DNA from: SG8-30 sp963715485
GTDB lineage: Bacteria > Pseudomonadota > Gammaproteobacteria > Steroidobacterales > Steroidobacteraceae
DNA length: 64,000 nucleotides
Assembly (NCBI GenBank): GCA_963715485.1
Contig: OY970244.1
Span: 62,001-126,000 of the forward strand
Reading direction: 5' to 3'
Positions 26,800 to 35,405 of the stretch are shown in pieces. Both the position numbers and the translations under genes were made by a program. Position 1 is the first letter of the stretch. Every line of letters begins with the position of its first letter. Below the pieces are notes generated by a model. That model had not been told where the DNA came from, did not search any database, and was given only the letters and a program-made list of their open reading frames with translations.

Positions 26800-27683
26800 A
26801 CCGCGAACCCTTCGTCATCGAGCAGGCAGCCGTGCGGCGGTCCTTCGACCGGGCCGCGGCCCACTATGACGAGTCGGCGGTGCTGCAGGCCAAGGTTCGC
26901 GCGCAGCTGCTCGAGCGCCTGGACTATGTGACGCTCGAGCCCTCGGTCGTGCTCGACGTGGGCTGTGGAACCGGCCACTCGAGCCGGGCGCTCAAGGACC
27001 AGTATCCCGGTGCCCGGGTGGTCGCGCTCGACCTGTCGGAAGGGATGCTCCGCGAGGCGGGCAGCCGGCAGCCCGGGGGCGGGACATTCCTGCGCGTCTG
27101 CGGTGATGCGATGCGCCTGCCGCTCGCCGACGCCAGCGTGGACCTGGTGTTCTCCAACCTGACGCTGCAGTGGTGCACCGACCTGGATGCGGCCTTCGAC
27201 GAGTTCCGCCGCGTGCTGCGGCCGCGCGGGCTGCTGAACTTCACGACCTTCGGCCCCGACACGCTGCTGGAGCTGCGCGAGGCCTGGGCCCAGGCGGACG
27301 GCTACCGCCATGTCAGCGACTTCGCCGACATGCACGATCTCGGCGACGGCCTGTTGCGGGCCGGCCTCGCCGAGCCGGTGATGGACGTGGAGCGCTTCAC
27401 CCTCACCTATGCGGACGTGTTCGGGCTGATGCGTGACCTCAAGGCCATCGGTGCCCGCAACGCAGCCGCCAGCCGCCCGCGGGGCCTGACCGGCCGCGCC
27501 CGGCTCGCCGCCATGCGCTCCGCCTACGAGACCCGCCGGCGCGACGGCGTGCTGCCGGCCACCTACGAAGTCGTCTTCGGCCAGGCCTGGGGCCCGGCGG
27601 GCGAGCCGCAGCGCGGCCGCCGCAGCGGGGAATTCAGCGTTCCGGCCGGCGCCATTGGCCGGCGGCAGGTCGCGGGAGGTTGA
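26796..27683 (+). CDS. bioC: malonyl-ACP O-methyltransferase
   Basis: SAM-dependent methyltransferase that caps malonyl-ACP so fatty-acid synthesis can build the pimelate chain. 295 aa. AAVRRSFDRAAAHYDESAVL is the family N-terminus, VVLDVGCGTGHSSRAL the SAM-binding loop, and LVFSNLTLQWCTDL the BioC-specific motif. ATG 26796 overlaps the bioH stop. Intact. Confidence 0.96.
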   Translation: MNREPFVIEQAAVRRSFDRAAAHYDESAVLQAKVRAQLLERLDYVTLEPSVVLDVGCGTGHSSRALKDQYPGARVVALDLSEGMLREAGSRQPGGGTFLRVCGDAMRLPLADASVDLVFSNLTLQWCTDLDAAFDEFRRVLRPRGLLNFTTFGPDTLLELREAWAQADGYRHVSDFADMHDLGDGLLRAGLAEPVMDVERFTLTYADVFGLMRDLKAIGARNAAASRPRGLTGRARLAAMRSAYETRRRDGVLPATYEVVFGQAWGPAGEPQRGRRSGEFSVPAGAIGRRQVAGG

Positions 27684-27685
27684 CG

Positions 27686-28387
27686 ATGCGGCGGGACTTC
27701 TTCGTCACCGGGACGGACACGGGAGTCGGCAAGACCCTGGCCAGTGCGGCGCTGCTGCGGGCCTGGCGCCGACGTGGCCGGTCCGTGGCCGGGATGAAGC
27801 CGGTGGCCTCGGGCTCGATCATGACCGCCGCGGGCCTGCGCAACGAGGACGCGCTGGCCCTGCAGGCGGAGTCTTCCCTGGCCTTGGGACTACGAGACGG
27901 TGAACCCCTACGCCTTCGAGCCGCCTGTCGCACCGCACATCGCCGCGTCCGAGGCGGGTACCGAAGTCCGGCTCGAGAGAATTCTTCAGCTATTTCAGAA
28001 ACTTCAGAATGACTCGGAGCGCGTGGTCGTCGAGGGCGCGGGCGGCTTCCTGGTGCCGCTCGGCCCGCAGCATTCCTTCGCCGACCTGCCGCGGGCGCTG
28101 GGGCTCGAGGTCATCCTGGTGGTGGGCCTGCGGCTCGGCTGCCTGAACCACGCCTTCCTGACCGCCGAGGCGGTCGTTGCCCGGGGGCTTCCGCTCGCCG
28201 GGTGGATCGGCAACCTCGTCGATCCCGGCTTCGGGCGAATCGAGCAGAACCTCGAGAGCCTGCACGCCGGGATTCCCGCCCCTTGCCTCGGCGTGATCCC
28301 CCACCTTCCAGTCCCTCGACCTCGAGCCGGGCGTGGCCGCCCTCGGCGGCATCGAAGTGCTCGACCCGGCACCGCTCAGCCGCCTGA
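27686..28387 (+). CDS. bioD: dethiobiotin synthetase (two to three frameshifts)
   Basis: ATP-dependent ring closure of diaminopelargonic acid. ATG 27686 sits 6 nt after GGGAGG. RDFFVTGTDTGVGKTLASAAL holds the P-loop; MKPVASGS, YETVNPYAFEPPVAPHIAA, VVVEGAGGFLVPL and GLRLGCLNHAFLTAEA follow. Extra bases lie near 27,887 (ggg for gg) and 28,308 (cc for c). The end is uncertain: one more insertion would give a stop at 28385-28387 and a protein of about 233 aa, the family length; otherwise the frame stays open into hyaA. bioA is not in the window. Confidence 0.88.
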
Positions 28388-28643
28388 CCCGTCCTGCCGC
28401 CGCCTGCGAGATACGCATAGTTTCGTGGGCTTTATGCGTATTGCTGCACTGTGGCACGCCGCTCACGATCGGCGGCAAGCGCGGAGGAGGGTCCGCGCGA
28501 AACTTGTGCAGGCGGGCGCGGCAACAGCCGGTTCGCGTGCGTCGGGTCAACAGAAGAAGCAGACCCAGGTCGGCGCCGTGCCGAGTGGCCCCCCTCCGGG
28601 CCGCGCGGATCCAGGCATGTCGCCGGCCCCAACGGGAGGTCCC
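28388..28643 (+). promoter_or_regulatory. hydrogenase operon leader with a 31-bp interrupted palindrome
   Basis: The 256-bp gap before hyaA holds ATACGCATA (28411-28419) and TATGCGTAT (28433-28441), perfect inverted arms whose centres are 22 bp (two helical turns) apart. This could be a dimeric regulator site or a hairpin. Ten bp further on, TGGCACG (28452-28458) equals the -24 half of a sigma-54 promoter, but the -12 GC is not at the right spacing. GGGAGG precedes the hyaA start. No regulator gene is nearby, so the controlling protein is unknown. Confidence 0.45.
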
Positions 28644-29726
28644 ATGGCAGACACCTTCTATGACGTGATGCGCCGTCGAGGCATCACGCGCCGTAGTTTC
28701 CTCAAGTTCTGCAGCCTGACGGCAACGTCGCTCGGCCTCGGCCCCGCGTTCGTGCCGCGGATCGTCCATGCGATGGAGACCAAGCCGCGCATGCCGGTCA
28801 TCTGGCTGCACGGCCTCGAGTGCACCTGTTGCACCGAGTCCTTCATCCGCTCCGCGCACCCGCTGGTGTCGGACGTGGTCCTGTCGATGATCTCGCTGGA
28901 CTACGACGACACGATCATGGCGGCCGCAGGCCACCAGGCCGAGGCGATCCTCGAGCAGACCATCGAGAAGTACGACGGCCAGTTCGTGCTCGCCTGCGAG
29001 GGCAACCCGCCGCTGAACGAGGACGGCATGTACTGCTTCCAGGGCGGCGTCCCGTACCTGGAGAAGCTGAAGAAGATGGCCGACCATGCGGCCCACATCA
29101 TCGCGTGGGGCTCCTGCGCTTCCTGGGGATGCGTGCAGGCCGCCAAGCCGAACCCGACGCAGGCCGTGCCCATCCACAAGGTGCTGTCCAAGCCCGTGAT
29201 CAAGGTGCCGGGCTGCCCGCCGATCCCGGAAGTGATGACGGCCGTGGTGACCTACCTGCTGACCTTCGGCATGCCGGAACTGGACCGCCAGGGCCGCCCG
29301 AAGATGTTCTACAGCCAGCGCATCCACGACAAGTGCTACCGGCGTCCGCACTTCGACGCCGGCCAGTTCGTCGAGAAGTTCGACGACGAAGGCGCGAGGA
29401 AGGGCTACTGCCTGTACAAGGTCGGCTGCAAGGGCCCGACGACCTACAACGCCTGCTCCACCACGCGCTGGAACGAGGCCGTGTCGTTCCCGATCGGCTC
29501 GGGCCACGGCTGCATCGGCTGCTCCGAGGACGACTTCTGGGACAAGGGCTCGTTCTACGACCGCGTCACCGACATCCAGCCGCAGATCGAGAGCACGGCC
29601 GACCGGGTCGGCGGCACGCTGGCCGTCGTGACCGGCGCCGCGATCGCCGCCCATGCCGCAGCTTCCGCGATCAAGCGGGCGCGCGACACCCGCGGCTCGC
29701 GGACTACTGAGAAGGGAGGAGCCTGA
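28644..29726 (+). CDS. hyaA: uptake [NiFe]-hydrogenase small subunit, oxygen-tolerant type
   Basis: Electron-transfer subunit of a membrane-bound periplasmic H2-oxidising hydrogenase. 360 aa. The Tat signal TRRSFLKFC near residue 16 directs export of the folded dimer. The proximal cluster region reads LECTCCTESFI and, further on, GSCASWGCVQA: two extra cysteines compared with standard enzymes, the signature of the [4Fe-3S] cluster in oxygen-tolerant group 1d hydrogenases such as E. coli Hyd-1. The remaining cluster ligands are VPGCPP, IHDKCYRRPHF, YCLYKVGCKGP and GHGCIGCSEDDFWD. A C-terminal helix (about 325-345) anchors it to the membrane. Start follows GGGAGG. Intact. Confidence 0.97.
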   Translation: MADTFYDVMRRRGITRRSFLKFCSLTATSLGLGPAFVPRIVHAMETKPRMPVIWLHGLECTCCTESFIRSAHPLVSDVVLSMISLDYDDTIMAAAGHQAEAILEQTIEKYDGQFVLACEGNPPLNEDGMYCFQGGVPYLEKLKKMADHAAHIIAWGSCASWGCVQAAKPNPTQAVPIHKVLSKPVIKVPGCPPIPEVMTAVVTYLLTFGMPELDRQGRPKMFYSQRIHDKCYRRPHFDAGQFVEKFDDEGARKGYCLYKVGCKGPTTYNACSTTRWNEAVSFPIGSGHGCIGCSEDDFWDKGSFYDRVTDIQPQIESTADRVGGTLAVVTGAAIAAHAAASAIKRARDTRGSRTTEKGGA

Positions 29727-29728
29727 TC

Positions 29729-31516
29729 ATGGCCGCCAACGTACAAGGCTTTGAACTCGACACCGGCGGCACGCGCGTCGTCGTCGACCCGATCTGCCGC
29801 ATCGAGGGGCACCTCCGCATCGAGGTCAACCTCGACGACAGCAACGTGATCCGCAATGCGGTGTCCACCGGCACCATGTGGCGCGGCCTCGAGGTCATCC
29901 TCAAGGGACGCGACCCGCGCGATGCCTGGGCGTTCGTCGAGCGCATCTGCGGTGTCTGCACCGGCGTGCACGCGCTGGCCTCGGTCCGCGCGGTGGAGAA
30001 CGCGCTGAAGATCGACCTGCCCAAGAACGGCAACACCATCCGCAACCTGATGCATGCCACGCTGTATGCCCACGACCATCTCGTGCATTTCTACCACCTG
30101 CACGCGCTGGACTGGGTGGACGTGGTCAGCGCGCTGTCCGCGGACCCGGTGAAGACCGCCGAGCTGGCGATGTCCATCTCCAAGTGGCACACCAACACGC
30201 CCGGCTACTACCGTGACCTGCACTCGCGGCTGGCCAAGTTCGTGGAGGGCGGGCAGCTCGGGCCGTTCACCAACGGCTACTGGGGCAACCCGGCCTACAG
30301 GCTGCCCCCGGAAGCCAACCTCATGGCGGTCGGCCATTACCTGCAGGCGCTCGACTTCCAGAAGGAGATCGTCAAGATCCAGACGATCTTCGGCGGCAAG
30401 AACCCGCACCCGAACTGGATGGTCGGCGGCATGCCGTGCTCGATCAACGTCAACGAGACCGGCGCGGTCGGCGCGATCAACATGGAGCGCCTGAACCAGG
30501 TCAGCAAGATCGTCAACGAGACGATCGACTTCATCGACAACGTCTACATCCCGGACCTGCTGGCCATCGCCTCGTTCTACAAGACCTGGACCTTCGGCAA
30601 GGGCCTGGCCGGCATCAACATGCTGTCCTACGGCGACTTCCCGGAGATCGCCAACGACTACACGGCGCAGAGCCTCGCCTTCCCGCGCGGCGCCATCATC
30701 GACGGCGACCTCAGCACGATCCACGAGGTGGACCTGGACGACGAGAGCCAGATCCAGGAGTTCGTGGACCACAGCTGGTACACCTACGGCGAGGCCGGCA
30801 AGGGCCTGCACCCGTACAACGGCGAGACCAACCCGAAGTTCGAGCTGGGCGCCGGCGTGAAGGGCAGCAAGACGAAGATCGAGAACCTCGACGAGAACGC
30901 CAAGTACAGCTGGGTCAAGGCACCGCGCTTCAAGGGCAAGCCGATGGAGGTCGGGCCGCTGTCGCGCTACGTGATCGGCTACCTGCAGGGCAAGCCCGAG
31001 TTCAAGGAGCCCGTGGACAAGGTGCTCACCGACCTCGGCCTGCCGCTGGAGGCCATCTTCACCACGCTCGGCCGCACGGCCGCGCGCGGCCTGGAGGCCT
31101 CGTGGGCGGCGCACAAGATGCGCCAGTACACCGACGAGCTGATCGCCAACATCAAGGCCGGCGACACCGCCTGCGCCAACGTGGACAAGTGGGAACCCGC
31201 GACCTGGGACAAGCAGGCCCGCGGCCACGGCTTCGTCGAGGCGCCGCGCGGCGCGCTCGGCCACTGGATCGTGATCGAGGACCAGAAGATCAAGAACTAC
31301 CAGTGCATCGTGCCCACGACCTGGAACGCCACTCCGCGTGACCTGCAGGGACAGATCGGCGCCTACGAGGCGTCGCTGCTGGACACGAAGATGGAGGTGG
31401 CCGACCAGCCGCTGGAGATCCTGCGCACCATCCACAGCTTCGACCCGTGCCTGGCGTGCGCGACGCATGTCATGTCACCGGACGGCAAGGAACTGACCTC
31501 GGTCAAGGTGCGCTGA
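29729..31516 (+). CDS. hyaB: uptake [NiFe]-hydrogenase large subunit
   Basis: Carries the Ni-Fe(CN)2CO active site. 595 aa, intact, beginning 2 bp after hyaA. The metal ligands are in ERICGVCTGVHA near the N-terminus and FDPCLACATH near the C-terminus. The 15 residues after that His (VMSPDGKELTSVKVR) are the peptide removed by the HupD endopeptidase after nickel insertion. The sequence closely parallels E. coli HyaB. It is carried across the membrane on the small subunit's Tat signal. Confidence 0.98.
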   Translation: MAANVQGFELDTGGTRVVVDPICRIEGHLRIEVNLDDSNVIRNAVSTGTMWRGLEVILKGRDPRDAWAFVERICGVCTGVHALASVRAVENALKIDLPKNGNTIRNLMHATLYAHDHLVHFYHLHALDWVDVVSALSADPVKTAELAMSISKWHTNTPGYYRDLHSRLAKFVEGGQLGPFTNGYWGNPAYRLPPEANLMAVGHYLQALDFQKEIVKIQTIFGGKNPHPNWMVGGMPCSINVNETGAVGAINMERLNQVSKIVNETIDFIDNVYIPDLLAIASFYKTWTFGKGLAGINMLSYGDFPEIANDYTAQSLAFPRGAIIDGDLSTIHEVDLDDESQIQEFVDHSWYTYGEAGKGLHPYNGETNPKFELGAGVKGSKTKIENLDENAKYSWVKAPRFKGKPMEVGPLSRYVIGYLQGKPEFKEPVDKVLTDLGLPLEAIFTTLGRTAARGLEASWAAHKMRQYTDELIANIKAGDTACANVDKWEPATWDKQARGHGFVEAPRGALGHWIVIEDQKIKNYQCIVPTTWNATPRDLQGQIGAYEASLLDTKMEVADQPLEILRTIHSFDPCLACATHVMSPDGKELTSVKVR

Positions 31517-31543
31517 CGGCGCAATAGCGCCTGGGAGGCAAGC

Positions 31544-32294
31544 ATGGCATCTGCAAGGAGCGAAGCGCTCCGCGAAGCAAGGGCCCTGGACGGCGCACCG
31601 GAGCATCACGTCGAGGGTCTGGTCGACCACGCGATGATGCGCGCGGTGTACGTCTACGAGGCACCGCTGCGGCTGTGGCACTGGGTGACGGTGGTGGCGA
31701 TGATCGCGTTGTTCGTCACCGGCTACCTGATCGGGAAGCCGCTGCCCTCGGTCGGCGGCGAGGCCAGCGATCACTACGTGATGGGTTACGTCCGGATGAT
31801 CCACTTCATCGCGGGCTACGTGTTCGCCATCGCTTTCGTGCTCAGGATCTACTGGCACTTCGCCGGCAACGCCTGGGCCCGGGAGCTGTTCACGCCGCCG
31901 CTGTTCTCCGGCAAGTTCTGGGGCGGGCTGATCCACCAGATCAAGTGGTACCTGTTCCTGACGAACGAGCCGCGCAGCTACGTGGCACACAACCCGCTGG
32001 CGAAGCCTGGCGATGTTCCTGATGTTCGCGCTGGTCGGCCTGTTCATGATCTTCACGGGCTTCGCGCTCTACAGCGAAGGCCTGGGGATCGACAGCTGGG
32101 CCGGGAAGATGTTCGGCTGGGTCATCCCGCTGCTGGGACAGAGCCAGGACGTGCACACCTTCCACCGGCTGGGCATGTGGATCATGCTGATGTTCGCGAT
32201 GGTGCACATCTACATGGCGTTCCGCGAGGACATCCTGTCCAAGCAGAGCATCGTGAGCACGATGGTGAACGGCTACCGGTACTTCAAGGACTAA
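31544..32294 (+). CDS. hyaC: hydrogenase cytochrome b subunit (one frameshift)
   Basis: Membrane di-heme cytochrome b that anchors the hydrogenase and passes electrons to quinone. Four helices are visible with heme-ligand His in APLRLWHWVT, RMIHFIAGYVF, DVHTFHRLGMW and AMVHIYMAF. An extra C near 32,007 moves the last two helices into another frame; the span is 3n+1. About 249 aa, normal. Starts 27 bp after hyaB. Confidence 0.95.
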
Positions 32295-32303
32295 GAGAGG
32301 AAG

Positions 32304-32424
32304 GCGGATCGCGGATTGGTGGTTAGTGGTTAGTGGTTAGTGGCTGGTGTCCGGCCGGAGTGGCAACCCTCCGGCGCGTCACCAACCACCAACCACCAGC
32401 CACCAGCCACCTTTTCCGATCCGC
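32304..32424. repeat. 121-bp inverted repeat built of GGTTAGT/CCAACCA units, between hyaC and hupD
   Basis: The outer arms are GCGGATC (32304-32310) and GATCCGC (32418-32424). Inside, a GTGGTTAGTGGTTAGTGG run on the left faces CCAACCACCAACCACCAGCC on the right, and the centre (ccggccggagtggcaaccctccggcg) also folds. A run of six T follows at 32427-32432. It forms a large hairpin in the mRNA immediately before the hupD GTG and could attenuate or stabilise the operon transcript. Related CCACTAGCCACTAG units occur at about 16,410. Confidence 0.8.
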
Positions 32425-32432
32425 TGTTTTTT

Positions 32433-33055
32433 GTGGCGCAAACCGAAACGATTCTTGTACTCGGTATAGGCAACCTGCTCTGGGCCGACGAGGGCTTCGG
32501 CGTCCGCGCGGCCGAGGCGTTCGACCGCCGGTACGCCTGTGGCGAAGGAGTCACCGTGATGGACGGCGGCACGCAGGGCATGTACCTGCTGCCGCACGTG
32601 CAGGAGGCCTCGCGCCTGATCGTGTTCGACGCCATCGACTACGGGCTGGAACCCGGGACGATGAAGGTGGTCCTTGACGGGGACGTGCCTTCCTACATGG
32701 GTGCCAAGCAGATGAGCCTGCACCAGACCGGCTTCCAGGACGTACTGGCCGCGGCCCAGCTCACCGGGCAGTGCCCGTCGCACATCGTGCTGATCGGGGT
32801 TCAGCCCGTCGAACTCAAGGACTACGGCGGCAGCCTGCGCGAACCGGTCCGGGCCCAGATCGGACCGGCGGTGGAAACCGCGGTCGAGTGGCTGCACCGC
32901 TGGGGCGTCGAGGTCACGCCCCGTGACAGCCGCCGCACAGGTCGCGGTCAACGCCTCGGCGCTGGATCTCGACGCCTACGAGAGGGGCACGGCCCTCGCA
33001 AGAGGAAGCCTGCCGGGTGGGCGATCCCCGCTTCCTGCCACGGAGGGACGATTGA
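32433..33055 (+). CDS. hupD: hydrogenase maturation endopeptidase (two frameshifts)
   Basis: Nickel-dependent check protease that clips the C-terminal tail of HyaB. VLGIGNLLWADEGFGVRAAEA holds the conserved Glu and MDGGTQGMYLLPHVQEA follows; IDYGLEPGTM and YGGSLREPVRAQIGP complete the HyaD/HupD pattern. Extra bases near 32,931 and 33,001 break the tail; corrected, it reads NASALDLDAYERGTALA then EEACRVGDPRFLPRRDD, as in homologues, with a stop at 33053-33055 overlapping the next ATG. The start is GTG 32433 just after a T run, with no clear ribosome-binding site. About 206 aa. Confidence 0.92.
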
Positions 33056-33367
33056 TGTGCCTGGGCATCCCGATGCGCGTGACCGACACGGAAGGCGCCC
33101 ACGCCTGGTGCGAGGGACGCGGCGAGCGTCGGCGGGTGGACACCCGGCTCATCGACTCGCCGGCGCTGGGTGACTGGCTGCTGGTGTTCCACGCCGTCGC
33201 GCGCGAGCGCCTCAGCGAGGAGCGCGCGCGCGGACGTCGGCAACGCGCTGGACGCCCTGGAGGCCGCGCTGGCCGGCGAGACCGACCTCGACCGCCACTT
33301 CGCAGACCTCGTGAACCGCGAGCCGGAACTGCCCGAGCACCTCAGGAAGGAACTCAAGCGTGGCTGA
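33055..33367 (+). CDS. hupF: HupF, HypC-family hydrogenase chaperone (one frameshift)
   Basis: Begins MCLGIPMRV; Cys2 is the residue that holds the iron-ligand precursor or the large subunit in HypC proteins. HupF is a HypC paralogue thought to protect HyaB under oxygen in R. leguminosarum and related bacteria. GDWLLVFHAVARERLSEE continues after a shift near 33,230 as ADVGNALDALEAALAGETDL and FADLVNREPELPEHLRKEL. About 103 aa, longer than true HypC, which is encoded separately at 40039. Confidence 0.9.
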
Positions 33368-33809
33368 AGCCCCGCGCCATCCCCTCCTCGAGCGCCTGGT
33401 GCGCGAGTGCGGCGTGCCGGAGGTCGGCAGCGAGGGAATCGACGAGTTCCTGGCCGCGCCCGGGAATGCCGTGCTGTTCTTCACCGAGGACCCGAAGCAG
33501 TATCCCGAGTCCGCCGACGTGGCCGTGATCCTCCCCGAACTGATGCAGGCGATGCCCGGGCGCTTCCGGACCGCCCTCGTCGAGCGCGCCTCCGAACGCG
33601 CCCTGCAGAAACGCTTCGGCTTCGCCCGCTGGCCGGCCCTGGTCTTCGTGCGCGACGGCGAACTCGTCGGAGCCATCACCGGCATGCACGACTGGGATGA
33701 ATTCATCCAGAAGGCCGCCGCGCTGCTCGACTCGCCGACGCGGCGCGAGATCGCGGCAGCAGAGGTCCGCGAGAACGCCCGCGCCGCGGGCCCGCAGGAG
33801 CTGCCATGA
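33360..33809 (+). CDS. hupG: HyaE/HupG hydrogenase small-subunit chaperone
   Basis: Thioredoxin-fold protein of 149 aa without the CxxC motif. Members (HyaE, HoxO, HupG) bind the Tat signal region of the small subunit during assembly. Features: GNAVLFFTEDPKQYPES, LPELMQAMPGRF, RFGFARWPALVFVRDGELVG and GMHDWDEFI. It overlaps hupF by 8 nt and hupH by 4 nt. Intact. Confidence 0.93.
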   Translation: MAEAPRHPLLERLVRECGVPEVGSEGIDEFLAAPGNAVLFFTEDPKQYPESADVAVILPELMQAMPGRFRTALVERASERALQKRFGFARWPALVFVRDGELVGAITGMHDWDEFIQKAAALLDSPTRREIAAAEVRENARAAGPQELP

Positions 33810-34669
33810 CACAGCAAGGACTTCCCCATCCCGGTCGTCTCGATCGGCCCCGGCAGCCAGGACGAGGGCGAGGAGCAGCTGTCCTACCTCGAGATGCCGC
33901 GGGAGATGAGCACGTTCCAGATGCCGCGCCTGCCGGGACCCGGCGAGTTGCGCGGCACGAAGGAGGCGCAGGCTGCGCTGCGCTGGCTGCACGCGGCCAC
34001 GCGGGACTGGGCGCCGGGCGCCAGCGCGTCTCGCCTTCGACACCAGCGTGCTCGAAGGCGCCGACCGCGAGATCATGGACCAGATCCTGGGCGAAGGCGA
34101 AGTGTCGGTCATCGTCTCCGGCGAGCACGAGACCCGCGCGCAGGAGTCGGTCTTCGCCGGGGTGTGGCGCGTCAGGACGCTGCATCCGGACGGATCTCGC
34201 GCCACCGACACGATCGAGGTCGGCCCGGTGCCCGCCGTCGTGATGGAAGCGGCGCGCGCCGCGGCATCGCGCCGGGGTACCAGCCATCGAGCCGCCAGCC
34301 GAGGCCTTCGGCGCCCGGCCGATCCTGGAGGAAGTCGCCCACCAGGTGTCGGCACGCAAGGCAGGAGACCCTGCCCACGTCATCAACCTGTCGCTGCTGC
34401 CGATGTCTCCCGCTGACGCGGCCCACCTCGGCAACGTCCTGGCAGCCGGACCCGTGCGAGTCCTTTCGCGGGGCTATGGCAATTGCCGCATCACCAGCAC
34501 CGTGGTCCGGGACACCTGGTGGGTGCAGTACGTCAACGGCTACGGCAACCCCATGGTGGACTCGATCGAGATCACCGACGTGCCCGAGGTCGCGGTCGCA
34601 TCGCCCGAGGACATCGAGGAGTCCGCCCGGCGTATCCAGGAAGCCCTCGAGTGGCTGGAGCGGGCCTGA
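33806..34669 (+). CDS. hupH: HyaF/HupH hydrogenase accessory protein (about four frameshifts)
   Basis: HupH/HyaF/HoxQ family, needed for small-subunit maturation in the presence of oxygen. The frame fragments, in order: SIGPGSQDEGEEQLSYLEMP, STFQMPRLPGPGELRGT, VLEGADREIMDQILGEGEVS, ETRAQESVFAGVWRV, EEVAHQVSARKAGDPAHVIN, RVLSRGYGNCRITSTVVRDT and VQYVNGYGNPMVDSIEITDV. Shifts lie near 33,819, 34,025, 34,260 and 34,300 and cancel out in total. The span of 864 nt corresponds to the usual 285-aa protein. Confidence 0.9.
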
Positions 34670-34672
34670 ACG

Positions 34673-34897
34673 ATGACCGGTCCGCGCTTCGAAGGCTCAT
34701 TCCTCGGTGACGCCGGGCGCATCGCCGACGACACGCGCCTCGAGTGCAAGATCTGCTGGTACGTCTACGACCCTTCCGTCGGCGATCCGGTCTGGCAGGT
34801 GCCGGCCGGCACGCCGTTCACGCAACTGCCCGACCACTGGAAGTGCCCGGAGTGCGACGGGGCCCGCGACCAGTTCATGGTGATCCGCGATGACTGA
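34673..34897 (+). CDS. hupI: hydrogenase-associated rubredoxin
   Basis: Rubredoxin of 74 aa with a single Fe(Cys)4 site in CKICWYVYD and CPECDG. HupI/HoxR rubredoxins of hydrogenase operons act in small-subunit assembly when oxygen is present. It starts 4 bp after hupH and overlaps hupJ by 8 nt. The N-terminal 20 residues before the fold (GPRFEGSFLGDAGRIADDTR) are typical of HupI. Confidence 0.96.
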   Translation: MTGPRFEGSFLGDAGRIADDTRLECKICWYVYDPSVGDPVWQVPAGTPFTQLPDHWKCPECDGARDQFMVIRDD

Positions 34898-35405
34898 CGC
34901 AACGGCCGGTCCGCGCATCGCCGACGCGCCCGAGGCGGCGGCACGCCTCGAGCGAGCCTTCCGCGACATCCTCGAGACCCGGATGCAGGGCGTGCCGATC
35001 CTCAACGCCGCGCTGTCGGTCGAGGCCGTCGGCCTCAGGGACTGGCAGGGTTGCTGGCTGGGCGCCCTCGTCACGCCCTGGTTCATCAACCTCATGGCGC
35101 TGCCGGGCGAAGGCCGGTGGCAGTCGGCACCGGACCGCGACTCGGTGTGGTACGCCTTCCCTGCCGGACGCTTCGAGTTCATCGCCGGCAGCGAACCGGG
35201 ACTCGGGCCCTACCACGCCTGCTCGCTGTTCTCGCCGGTACAGGAGTTCGGCGACCAGGAGACGGCCCGTGAGACCGCGCGCGTGGCGCTCGAGTCGTTG
35301 TTCGACCCGGCCCTGCTGGGGGAGTCCTCCCCGTCCAGGGATCCGGATGGCTCCCCGATGAGCCGGCGCGACTTCCTGCGCGGAGCTGCCGCGACCCGGA
35401 CATGA
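34890..35405 (+). CDS. hupJ: HupJ/HybE-family hydrogenase assembly chaperone
   Basis: A 171-aa protein of the HybE/HoxT/HupJ family, which helps small-subunit maturation. ETRMQGVPILNAALSVEAVG, WLGALVTPWFINLMALPG, YAFPAGRFEFIAG and PYHACSLFSPVQEFGDQETA are the family core. The last 20 residues contain MSRRDFLRGAA, a near-perfect twin-arginine consensus placed at the C-terminus of a cytoplasmic chaperone. The stop overlaps the hupK ATG. Confidence 0.92.
   Translation: MTDATAGPRIADAPEAAARLERAFRDILETRMQGVPILNAALSVEAVGLRDWQGCWLGALVTPWFINLMALPGEGRWQSAPDRDSVWYAFPAGRFEFIAGSEPGLGPYHACSLFSPVQEFGDQETARETARVALESLFDPALLGESSPSRDPDGSPMSRRDFLRGAAATRT

Noticed and set aside
28452..28470. Sigma-54 promoter for the hydrogenase operon
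   Set aside because: The -24 element TGGCACG is present but the required GC at -12 is not at the proper distance; it is reported as an observation, not as a promoter.
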